64,000 nucleotides of DNA from CAZGTQ01 sp964528575 (GTDB lineage Bacteria; Planctomycetota; UBA1135; GCA-002686595). The DNA lies in contig CAZGTQ010000270.1 of the NCBI GenBank assembly GCA_964528575.1, positions 1 through 64,000 of the forward strand, given 5' to 3'. The notes below the pieces were generated by a model. The model ran no database searches. It was not told where the DNA came from and saw only the letters and a list, made by a program, of their open reading frames with translations. Shown here one piece after another: positions 57,305 through 64,000 of the stretch. Position 1 is the stretch's first letter; the number at the start of each line of letters is the position of its first letter. The translations under genes were made by a program, and so were the position numbers.

Positions 57305-57646
57305 CTACCAGCGGCGACCGCCTCCGCCTCCGCCCCCGCCACCTCCGCCGCCGCCTCCGCCACCACCACCACCGCCGAAGCCGCCGCCGCGCTTCTCGCG
57401 CTCCTTGGCTTCATTGACCTTGATGGCGCGGCCGTCGATGTCGGCGCCGTCGAAGGCGTCGATGCACGCTTGCGCATCGGCGTCGCTGCCCATCTCGACG
57501 AACGCGAAGCCGCGCGGACGGCCCGTGTCCCGGTCGGTGACGATGTGGACTTCCTTGACGGTGCGCCCGTCTTGCTCGAAAGCGAGCCGAAGCGTGTCTT
57601 CGGTCGTCTCCCAGCTCAGGTTGCCGACGTAGAGTCGCTTGCCCAT
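57305..57646 (-). CDS. Glycine-rich RNA-binding protein (RRM)
   Basis: 113 residues. One RNA recognition motif covers residues 3-82: RNP2 LYVGNL (5-10), RNP1 RGFAFVEM (45-52), and the SWETTEDTLRLAFEQDG helix. The C-terminus (87-113) is a Gly run broken only by one Phe and ends GGRRW, like cyanobacterial and plant cold-induced RRM proteins. It likely binds RNA in stress or cold response. GAGG lies 9 nt before the ATG. It is convergent with the DEAD-box helicase, a functionally plausible partner. Confidence 0.95.
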   Translation of the reverse strand: MGKRLYVGNLSWETTEDTLRLAFEQDGRTVKEVHIVTDRDTGRPRGFAFVEMGSDADAQACIDAFDGADIDGRAIKVNEAKEREKRGGGFGGGGGGGGGGGGGGGGGGGGRRW

Positions 57647-57877
57647 GTGTTCGATCCTCGTGATCTGATCATGGTCAGGGAATGCTCAGGCTGTTACCGA
57701 CGATCGGTCACGCGGAACGAAGCATGCGGTTCGGGCGCGAGCGGAAAGTGAGCGTCCGCGGGATCGCGGCCGTCTCGCGCCTCATCATCGGTGCCCCCGG
57801 TCGGCCGGCGCGAGAAATCTCGTGGACTTTTTTCCGCGTGCCGGTCTGTCCCACGCCCTCCGTCCTACGGTGAAGCC

Positions 57878-59296
57878 ATGAGCAGCCACAACGGCGATCT
57901 CTCGTTCCTCGACGGCGTGAACCGACTCGTCGACCGCGCCGTGGCCGCGGTCGGCATCGACGACGACCTCGCCGAGCACATCAAGCAGGTCAAGTCGGTC
58001 TATCAAGTCCGTTTCCCCGTCGAGATCCGCGGGAGGCTGCGCACGTTCACCGGATGGCGCGCGGTGCACAGCGAGCACCGGCTCCCTTCCAAGGGCGGCA
58101 TCCGCTATGCGCCGGTCGTCGACCAGCAGGAGGTCGAGGCGCTCGCCGCGCTCATGACGTACAAGTGCGCGCTCGTCGACGTCCCGTTCGGCGGAGCCAA
58201 GGGCGGCGTGCGGCTGGACCGGCGCGAGTACGAGGTCGACGAGCTCGAGCAGATCACGCGCCGCTTCACGCGCGAGCTCGCGCGCAAGGGCTTCATCAGC
58301 CCGAGCCTCAACGTGCCCGCGCCCGACATGGGGACGGGGCCGCGCGAGATGGCGTGGATGGCGGACGAGTACCGCGCGCTGCACCCCGAGGACATCAACG
58401 CGATCGCGTGCGTGACGGGCAAGCCGGTCACGCAGGGCGGCATCCCCGGCCGCGTCGAGGCGACGGGACGCGGCGTCCAGTACGGACTGCAGCAGCTCTT
58501 CTCGTTCCCCGAGGACGTGCGGCGGCTCGGCCTCTCGGGCACGCTCGATGGCAAGCGCGTCGTCGTGCAAGGGCTCGGCAACGTCGGCTACCACGCGGCG
58601 CACTTCCTCCAGCGCGAGGACGGCGCGCGCATCGTCGCCGTCGTCGAGCGCGACGGCGCGGTCGTGTCGGACGCGGGGCTCTCGATCGAGGACCTCGGCG
58701 CGTACATGGCGTCGCACGGCGGCGTGAAGGGCTTCCCCGACGCCGACTTCGTCGCGGACGGCGCGACGGTGCTCGAGCACGACTGCGACGTGCTCCTGCC
58801 CGCGGCGCTCGAGGGTCAGATCACGTCCGAGAACGCCCCGCGCATCCGCGCGAAGCTCGTCGCCGAAGGAGCGAACGGCCCCGTCACGTTCGAGGCGGAC
58901 GAGATCCTGCGCGCGCGCGGCATCGTCGTGCTCCCCGACTTCTATCTGAACGCGGGCGGCGTCACGGTCTCGTACTTCGAGTGGATCAAGAACCTCTCGC
59001 ACATCCGTTTCGGCCGCATGCAGCGCCGCCTGGACGAGCGGCGCAACCAGCAGATCCTCGAGCTGATCCAACACTGCACCGGCTGCGAGATCCCGCCCGC
59101 TCTCGCCGAGAGTTTCGCGTCGGCCGCGGGCGAGCTCGACCTCGTGCGCTCCGGCCTGCACGGCACGATGCGCAACGCCTACGTCGAGATGCGCGAGCTG
59201 TGGCACGACGTCGAGGCGATCGACGACCTGCGCACGGCGGGCTTCGCAGTCGCGCTGCGCAAGATCGCGCGCAGCTACCGCGAGAGCGGGATCTAG
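57878..59296 (+). CDS. NAD-type glutamate (Glu/Leu/Phe/Val) dehydrogenase
   Basis: 472 residues, ATG at 57878. Catalytic features are intact: SKGGIRY (71-77), the substrate lysines and GGAKGGV (105-111, Lys108), Asp150 in PAPDMGT, and the Rossmann-fold GLGNVG (232-237) for NAD(P). The C-terminal EGANGPVTFEAD and NAGGVTVSYFEW blocks are typical. The enzyme interconverts glutamate and 2-oxoglutarate plus ammonia. It is a stand-alone gene; no regulator is adjacent. Its TAG overlaps the convergent small gene's stop (CTAG at 59293-59296). Confidence 0.96.
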   Translation: MSSHNGDLSFLDGVNRLVDRAVAAVGIDDDLAEHIKQVKSVYQVRFPVEIRGRLRTFTGWRAVHSEHRLPSKGGIRYAPVVDQQEVEALAALMTYKCALVDVPFGGAKGGVRLDRREYEVDELEQITRRFTRELARKGFISPSLNVPAPDMGTGPREMAWMADEYRALHPEDINAIACVTGKPVTQGGIPGRVEATGRGVQYGLQQLFSFPEDVRRLGLSGTLDGKRVVVQGLGNVGYHAAHFLQREDGARIVAVVERDGAVVSDAGLSIEDLGAYMASHGGVKGFPDADFVADGATVLEHDCDVLLPAALEGQITSENAPRIRAKLVAEGANGPVTFEADEILRARGIVVLPDFYLNAGGVTVSYFEWIKNLSHIRFGRMQRRLDERRNQQILELIQHCTGCEIPPALAESFASAAGELDLVRSGLHGTMRNAYVEMRELWHDVEAIDDLRTAGFAVALRKIARSYRESGI

Positions 59297-59511
59297 GTTT
59301 CGGCGCGATCGACGTCGAGCAACTCCCGCAACTCGTCCCGATGCGCGCTGAAGCCGGCGACCTCGGCGAGACGGGCGACGGCGGGAGGCAGCCGCTCGCC
59401 GAGCTCCTCGATGTGCTTCGAGTAGCGCGCGTCCGCCGCACGCCGCTCGTCCTCCGCGAGCTCGGCCTCGGCCCAGGCGCGCGTGAAGAACTTCAGCGCT
59501 CCGCGGCGCAC
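59293..59511 (-). CDS. Short DUF4085-like protein, possibly truncated
   Basis: 72 residues from a GTG at 59511 that overlaps the end of the gene at 59493. The sequence LKFFTRAWAEAELAEDE, YSKHIEELGERLPP and VARLAEVAGFSAHRDEL is close to how DUF4085 proteins begin (MKYFTKE-type start, a YxxHL region and a LP-V--L element). DUF4085 members are usually about 200 residues or more, so this looks like only the N-terminal part, ended at the glutamate dehydrogenase stop. Either a truncated remnant or a short real homologue. Function unknown. Confidence 0.5.
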   Translation of the reverse strand: MRRGALKFFTRAWAEAELAEDERRAADARYSKHIEELGERLPPAVARLAEVAGFSAHRDELRELLDVDRAET

Positions 59512-61781
59512 AGCGCGACGGCGGACAGGCGCAGCGTCCCGTCGAAGTCGCGCGGCTCGATGCGCACGCGCACGAACCCGTCGCGCGCGGCTCCGGCGGG
59601 GACTTGCGCCGTGGCCCACGCGCCGGGCGCCGCGGCGCTGACGAGCTCCGTCGCGAGCTCGTCGGCGAAGACGAGGAGCGCCACCTGCGCGCTCGGCTCG
59701 TCCGGCACGAGCCAGCGCAGCTCGAGCGGGCCCGCGCCCGCGGCCGCCGCGAGCTCGACCTCGAGCCCCTCGCGCCCGACGGCGCGCCAGTTGAGCCCGC
59801 CGGTCACGCCGTCGCCGCGCAGCACGCGCACGTCGAGCACGTCCGCCGACGGCGCGTCGTAGCCGGTCCAGCTCCCCGCGGCCATCGTCTGCGGATCGAA
59901 GAAGCGCACACGGTAGGTGTCGATCCCGCCGATCGAGCGGCGCAGCGCGGCGAGCGGCACGACGATCTCCACACGCTCGCCCGGGCCGACCTCGAGCTCG
60001 GGGCCGAACACGGGATCGGTGCGCGGCCGCACCGCGAACGGCAGGTCGTGCGCGAGAGCGACCGTCACGCTCTCCGCTCCCGGCTGCACGACGCGCGGCC
60101 CTTCGACGCGCAACCGGAACCCTCCCGGCGGGGTGGGCCCGAACGGCTCGACGCGGACGCGGCGCGGCGCGTCGCCGGTCAGCGAGATCGGGAGCCCCGC
60201 CCGCAGGGCGGCCCCGAGCACGAGTCGCGTCGGGTGCTCGTCCGCCGTGAGCGCGTACCAGTGGTCGCCTTCGACCGAGAACCACTCGGGGTCCTCGTTG
60301 AGCCGCGGGAGGTTCATCGGCATGCGCAGCCAGCGGCGGTGGCGCGCGTGGTCGAAGCTCCACCGGCCGTGGTACGGCCGCTCCGCGTCGAGCCAGACGT
60401 GCAGCGCGCCGTCCTCGAGCGCCGCGCCCAGCAGCACGTCGTCGCGCCGCGGCTCGAGCGTCGTGCCGCCCTCGAGCCAACGCCCGACGAGCCGCGCCGT
60501 GCGCAGGGCGTTGCCGTCGGCGTAGCCGCCGGTGACGAGCCCGTTCGGGCGCTGCAAGGCGAGCAGCTTCGGCGTCGTCCGGCGCACCCAGCGCTCGGCG
60601 TCGGGCGAGGGGAGACGGTGCATCAGGAGTACGGCGCTCTCGATCGCGTCGGCGTACGAGTCGGGGTCCGGCCACGTGTCGTAGGTCCCGCCGACGAGGG
60701 CCGCGAGGCCGCGCTCGACGAGCGGCGTCCAGTCGGTGCCCTCGCCGAACCGGGACCAGGCGAGGAACGCGAGCAGCACGTAACCGAACGTGTCGGGCGT
60801 GCGCGCGTCGATCACGTCGCCGGTCCGCGCGTCGATGCGTGCGACGAGCGTGCCGTCGTCCTTGACCGCGTGCTCGGCGATGCGCGCGAAGACGTCGTGG
60901 AGGTAGCGCTGCAGATGGCGGCAGAGCACGGGGTCGGCCTCGCGCAGCACGAGCGCAGCCTCGACGAGCCCGCCGAGGATCTCGTTGCCGTGGTCGTGGA
61001 GCGCGAGGAACGGCTCGATCGGCTGGCGCCGCTCGAAGTCGTAGCGGTCGCAGGGCAGCCCACCCGTCGACTGCGCGACCGTCTCGACGTACGCGCGCAC
61101 CGTGCGCGCGATCCGCGGGACGTGCACGTCGTCGCCGGTGAAATGCCACACGCGCGAAAGCACCTGCAGGATCTCGCCGTTGACCTCGGCGTCCTGCGAC
61201 ACGATGTGCCCCGGCGGGGCCGGCGCGCCGCGCACCAGGGCGAGGTCGCGCGCGAGCGTCACGAGCCGGTCGGACCACGGGCTCGGCCCCAGCGCCTCGA
61301 GCAGGGGGAGCAGCCCGTCCTTCGCGTACTCCGACGCGCCGAACAGGACGCGCTCGCGCCGCGGCACGTCCTGGTAGAACTCGAGGTCCGCGAGGTCGAG
61401 CGCGTCGGGGTAGCTCTCGAGGCGCGTCGTCAACGCGAGCTCGGTCGCGAGCATCTGCCGCATCGCGCCCCGCTGCCGCTCGCTTCCCGCCCAGTCCGCC
61501 GCGATCACGAGCCACGCGTACAGGTCCGCCGCGGCGTTCTCCGGCGTCCAAGCGAAGCTCTCGCGCGTCTCGGGGAACAGGCCGGTCAGCGGCTCGACGC
61601 GCTCCGACCATCCGGCGAGGAGCTTTTGGCTGAAGCGCACGCACTCGCGCGCGAGGGCCGCGTGCTCTTGCGCCCGCGACCACACGTCGGCGGCGCCCTC
61701 CTGCGCGCTGTCCTGCGCGCCACGGGGCGCGGCGGCGAGCGGGGCGAGCGCGAGAACGGCGAGCATCGGGTGGGAACGCAT
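59493..61781 (-). CDS. Large exported protein, probable alpha-toroid (six-hairpin glycosidase-like) fold
   Basis: 762 residues from the ATG at 61781 with a short leader (MLAVLALAPLAAAPRGAQ); an ATG at 61766 is also possible. Residues 30-560 are alpha-helical with repeated Asp/Trp/His-rich hairpins, including PFLALHDHGNEILGGLVEAAL, LVARIDARTGDVIDARTPDT, TYDTWPDPDSYADAIESAV and QRPNGLVTGGYADGNALR, a style seen in (alpha/alpha)6 toroid enzymes. The last third is beta-rich (LSVE-type sandwich, GDAPRRVRVEPFGPTPP). I do not see a defined catalytic pair, so it may be a glycosidase, lyase or binding protein on polysaccharides. Family not identified. Confidence 0.75.
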   Translation of the reverse strand: MRSHPMLAVLALAPLAAAPRGAQDSAQEGAADVWSRAQEHAALARECVRFSQKLLAGWSERVEPLTGLFPETRESFAWTPENAAADLYAWLVIAADWAGSERQRGAMRQMLATELALTTRLESYPDALDLADLEFYQDVPRRERVLFGASEYAKDGLLPLLEALGPSPWSDRLVTLARDLALVRGAPAPPGHIVSQDAEVNGEILQVLSRVWHFTGDDVHVPRIARTVRAYVETVAQSTGGLPCDRYDFERRQPIEPFLALHDHGNEILGGLVEAALVLREADPVLCRHLQRYLHDVFARIAEHAVKDDGTLVARIDARTGDVIDARTPDTFGYVLLAFLAWSRFGEGTDWTPLVERGLAALVGGTYDTWPDPDSYADAIESAVLLMHRLPSPDAERWVRRTTPKLLALQRPNGLVTGGYADGNALRTARLVGRWLEGGTTLEPRRDDVLLGAALEDGALHVWLDAERPYHGRWSFDHARHRRWLRMPMNLPRLNEDPEWFSVEGDHWYALTADEHPTRLVLGAALRAGLPISLTGDAPRRVRVEPFGPTPPGGFRLRVEGPRVVQPGAESVTVALAHDLPFAVRPRTDPVFGPELEVGPGERVEIVVPLAALRRSIGGIDTYRVRFFDPQTMAAGSWTGYDAPSADVLDVRVLRGDGVTGGLNWRAVGREGLEVELAAAAGAGPLELRWLVPDEPSAQVALLVFADELATELVSAAAPGAWATAQVPAGAARDGFVRVRIEPRDFDGTLRLSAVALCAAER

Positions 61782-61856
61782 GCCAGGATGCTGCGCCCTG
61801 AGCCGGGAACCCACCACCCCGGAAGGGTGAGATCCGCGATCGTTTCGGAGGAGAAC

Positions 61857-62312
61857 ATGCTGAAGGACTTCAAAGAGTTCGCAGTCAAGGGCAACGTCGT
61901 CGACATGGCGGTCGGCATCATCATCGGCGCCGCGTTCACGACGGTCGTCAAGTCGCTCGTCGACGACGTGATCATGCCGCCGCTCGGGGCCCTCACCGGC
62001 GGCCTCGACTTCGGCGACAAGTTCTTCGTCCTGCGCACCGACGCGCCGGGCCCCTTCGCCACCGTCGCCGAGGCGAAGGCGGCCGGCGCAGTCGTCCTGA
62101 CGTACGGCAACTTCTTCAACGCGATCGTCGCGTTCCTGCTCGTCAGCCTCGTGCTCTTCTTCGTCGTGCGCTGGACGAATCGCCTGCGCCGCCCGGACAC
62201 GCCTTCCGCTCCGACGACGAAGCCGTGCCCGTATTGCAAGTCGTTGATCGACCTCGCCGCGACGCGGTGCGCGCACTGCACGTCGGCGCTCGAGGCGGCC
62301 GCGGGAGCGTGA
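61857..62312 (+). CDS. mscL: Large-conductance mechanosensitive channel with extra C-terminal zinc ribbon
   Basis: 151 residues with a perfect GGAGGAG before the ATG. MscL is unmistakable: MLKDFKEFAVKGNVVDMAVG, TM1 and the pore-lining GIIIGAAFTTVVKSLVDD, TM2 (AIVAFLLVSLVLFFVVR). After TM2 there is an additional segment with CPYCKSLIDLAATRCAHC (Cys124, Cys127, Cys138, Cys141), a rubredoxin-like zinc ribbon. It releases solutes in hypo-osmotic shock. The zinc ribbon could report redox or metal state, which is inferred only. Confidence 0.95.
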   Translation: MLKDFKEFAVKGNVVDMAVGIIIGAAFTTVVKSLVDDVIMPPLGALTGGLDFGDKFFVLRTDAPGPFATVAEAKAAGAVVLTYGNFFNAIVAFLLVSLVLFFVVRWTNRLRRPDTPSAPTTKPCPYCKSLIDLAATRCAHCTSALEAAAGA

Positions 62313-62380
62313 GCGGGGCGGCGCGCGTCCGCGAGAGCCTCTCCCCCCGACGAGCACCGCCCGGCGGCGCTTAGAGCTCG

Positions 62381-62400
62381 TTCGAAGCAGCGACTTCGAA
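62381..62400. repeat. Inverted repeat between mscL and the next gene
   Basis: TTCGAAG and CTTCGAA (62381-62387 and 62394-62400) face each other across 6 nt. A second inverted repeat, CTCTCG/CGAGAG, lies at 62405-62410 and 62419-62424. Either could be an mscL terminator (69 nt after the stop) or an operator for the gene at 62477. Confidence 0.4.
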
Positions 62401-62476
62401 TCGGCTCTCGACGCGCAGCGAGAGACCCCCTTATCCTTGGGTACGGCCTTCGCTTCCCCACCCAACCAGGCTCCCC

Positions 62477-64000
62477 ATGCTCTCGACCGCGTCCATCCTC
62501 GCGGTGGTGGCCGTCGTGCCGTCGCTCGGTGCGATCGTTCACGACGACGACCCGAAGATCCTCGACCGGATGCCGGCCTATCGAGGCCTGGGGTACCAGG
62601 CCCAGTGGGCGCGCGTGCTGCCGCCGTCGATCGGCGGTGACAACCTCCCGAGCTCGCTGCCGGGCGGGGGCTTCGCGGGGCAGGGCATCAGCCTGAGGAG
62701 CTGGCTCCCCGTCGGCGAGTTCGGCGGCGAGCACGTCTCCGCGAACGACTGCTGGGGGTACACCGCGCCTTCGGGACGGGAGTACGCGTTGCTGGGGCTC
62801 TCCCACGGGCTCGCGTTCGTCGAGGTCAGCGTCCCCGACGCGCCCGCGATCGTCGACGTGAAGAGCGGGCCGCCCAGCTTGTGGCGCGACGTCAAGGTCT
62901 ACCAGGACCACGTCTACGCGGTGAGCGAGGGCGGCGGCGGGATCCAGGTGTTCGACGTCGCGCAGATCGACGCGGGCATCGTCGTCGCCGTCGGCTCGTT
63001 CCACGGCATTCCGACGACCACGGCGAGCCACAACGTCGCGATCGACGAGCAGAGCGGCTTCCTCTATCGCTGCGGCGGCGAGCAGAACGGCTTGCGCGCG
63101 TACGACCTCTCCAATCCCGCGGCGCCCGCGTTCGTCGGCTCCTGGGACGACCGCTACGTGCACGACGCGCAGGTCGTGACCTACACGAGCGGCCCGCATG
63201 CGGGCAAGCAGATCGCGTTCGCCTGCACCGGGTTCGACGGCGGCTTCACGCAGACGGGGATCGACATCATCGACGTGACGAACAAGGGGAACATGGTCTC
63301 CCTCGCGCGCGGCTTCTATCCGTCGCCGGCGTACGCGCACCAGTGCTGGCTCTCGCCGAGCGGACAGTACCTCTACGTCAACGACGAGCTCGACGAGGAC
63401 GGCGCGCTGCCGACGACGACGCACGTCTTCGACGTCTCGAACCTGTCGAGCCCGGCGTACGCGGGCTCCTTCACGAACGGCAACGGCGCGGTCGGCCACA
63501 ATCTGTACGTGCGCGACGATCTCCTGTTCGAGGCGAACTACCGCAGCGGGCTGCGCGTCTTCGACGCTTCGAACGAGCTCGCTCCCGTCGAGATCGCCTG
63601 GTTCGACACCTTCCCCGCGGACGACGCCGCGTCGTTCAACGGGTTGTGGAGCACCTATCCGTACTTCCCGAGCGGAACCGTCCTCGGCAGCGACATCGAG
63701 CGCGGCCTGTTCGTCTGGCGCCTCGGCGCTCCGGCGATCGAAATCGCGATCACGTCCGGTCCGCACGACCTCGTCGACCCCGCCGGCGACTCGATCGACG
63801 TGCAGATCTTCGAGGCGCCCCCTGGCACGCTCGCGGCCGGCTCGCCGACGCTCCACCTGCGCATCGCAGGGACGGTGAGCGACGTCCCGCTCGTCGCGCT
63901 CGGCGGCACCGCCTACCGCGCGGATCTGCCGCCGATCGGCTGCGCCGTCTCGTTCGAGTACTGGTTCACGGCGCAGTCGACCGACGGCTCGACGTGGAGC
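62477..64000 (+). CDS. Choice-of-anchor-B secreted protein with LVIVD-like repeats (3' end beyond window)
   Basis: 508 residues in the window, running off the right edge. A signal peptide (LSTASILAVVAVVPSLGA) begins the protein. The middle holds the choice-of-anchor-B hallmarks: SHNVAIDEQSGFLYRCGG, GLRAYDLSNPAAPAFVGSW, YVHDAQVVTYTSG, HVFDVSNLSSPAYAGSF and GHNLYVRDDLLFEANYRSGL, a beta-propeller-like LVIVD repeat protein. Residues after about 430 are a new beta-rich region that continues past the window and may be another of the C-terminal modules found in this window. Surface-anchored protein, function unknown. Confidence 0.9.
   Translation, partial: MLSTASILAVVAVVPSLGAIVHDDDPKILDRMPAYRGLGYQAQWARVLPPSIGGDNLPSSLPGGGFAGQGISLRSWLPVGEFGGEHVSANDCWGYTAPSGREYALLGLSHGLAFVEVSVPDAPAIVDVKSGPPSLWRDVKVYQDHVYAVSEGGGGIQVFDVAQIDAGIVVAVGSFHGIPTTTASHNVAIDEQSGFLYRCGGEQNGLRAYDLSNPAAPAFVGSWDDRYVHDAQVVTYTSGPHAGKQIAFACTGFDGGFTQTGIDIIDVTNKGNMVSLARGFYPSPAYAHQCWLSPSGQYLYVNDELDEDGALPTTTHVFDVSNLSSPAYAGSFTNGNGAVGHNLYVRDDLLFEANYRSGLRVFDASNELAPVEIAWFDTFPADDAASFNGLWSTYPYFPSGTVLGSDIERGLFVWRLGAPAIEIAITSGPHDLVDPAGDSIDVQIFEAPPGTLAAGSPTLHLRIAGTVSDVPLVALGGTAYRADLPPIGCAVSFEYWFTAQSTDGSTWS

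Noticed and set aside
57820..57840. Hairpin-plus-T-run (CGAGAAATCTCG then TTTTTT) as a terminator
   Set aside because: The stem is only about 4-5 bp and there is no gene on that strand that would end there; it precedes the gdh start.

Overview
The window is very GC-rich DNA packed with bacterial genes. It looks like a chromosome segment from a Planctomycetota-type bacterium. This placement is inferred from the gene mix: four membrane-anchored Ser/Thr kinases with TPR or repeat tails, four small sigma-70/ECF factors, large secreted parallel beta-helix and repeat proteins, a C-terminal module shared by several of those secreted proteins, and an RND/HlyD pump. I recognised no rRNA, tRNA, insertion sequence, prophage or CRISPR array. 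The GC bias creates many long, Arg-rich antisense reading frames that I regard as shadows.

Layout. 1-5417: three tandem minus-strand paralogues of a signal-anchored carboxypeptidase-regulatory-like (CarbopepD_reg) repeat protein, the last one cut by the window edge, with identical gene junctions. 5525-10687: plus and minus genes alternate in convergent pairs whose stops are exactly 4 nt apart; they include an ECF sigma factor, a methylmalonyl-CoA-epimerase-like VOC protein and an SGNH hydrolase coupled to a DUF5989 peptide. 10901-19835: a Ser/Thr kinase with TPR tail, a 1432-residue beta-helix secreted protein with six long repeats, and a fusion of protein-L-isoaspartate methyltransferase with an erythromycin-esterase domain. 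19854-27281: three small genes of unknown role, ftsH, and an ATGA-coupled RND transporter and membrane-fusion protein. 27294-32674: a sigma factor, then an apparently export-directed operon of a YcaC-like hydrolase with a signal peptide, an amidohydrolase lipoprotein, a short-chain dehydrogenase and an alginate-export-type porin.

32709-42225: a second kinase, an alpha/beta hydrolase, a five-part fusion protein (DJ-1/PfpI, helical repeat, thioredoxin-like, Cys-rich zinc ribbon, intradiol-dioxygenase-like), a kinase/sigma pair overlapping by GTGA, and a GlsB/YeaQ-type membrane protein. 42358-55264: four large secreted proteins and, between them, a nucleotidyltransferase, a META/HslJ lipoprotein and a second GTGA-coupled sigma/kinase pair, this time with the sigma factor first. 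55659-64000: a DEAD-box RNA helicase facing a Gly-rich RRM protein across a long hairpin, NAD-type glutamate dehydrogenase, a short DUF4085-like fragment, a large exported protein of probable alpha-toroid fold, mscL with an extra zinc ribbon, and a choice-of-anchor-B protein running off the end.

Together the genes suggest an envelope-focused region: secreted repeat proteins, transport and signalling kinases, with sigma factors positioned to link surface sensing to transcription. The strongest candidates for something new are the five-domain exported fusion at 36514-38874, the exported YcaC/amidohydrolase/SDR/porin operon, the tandem array at the left end, and the C-terminal module common to several secreted proteins.
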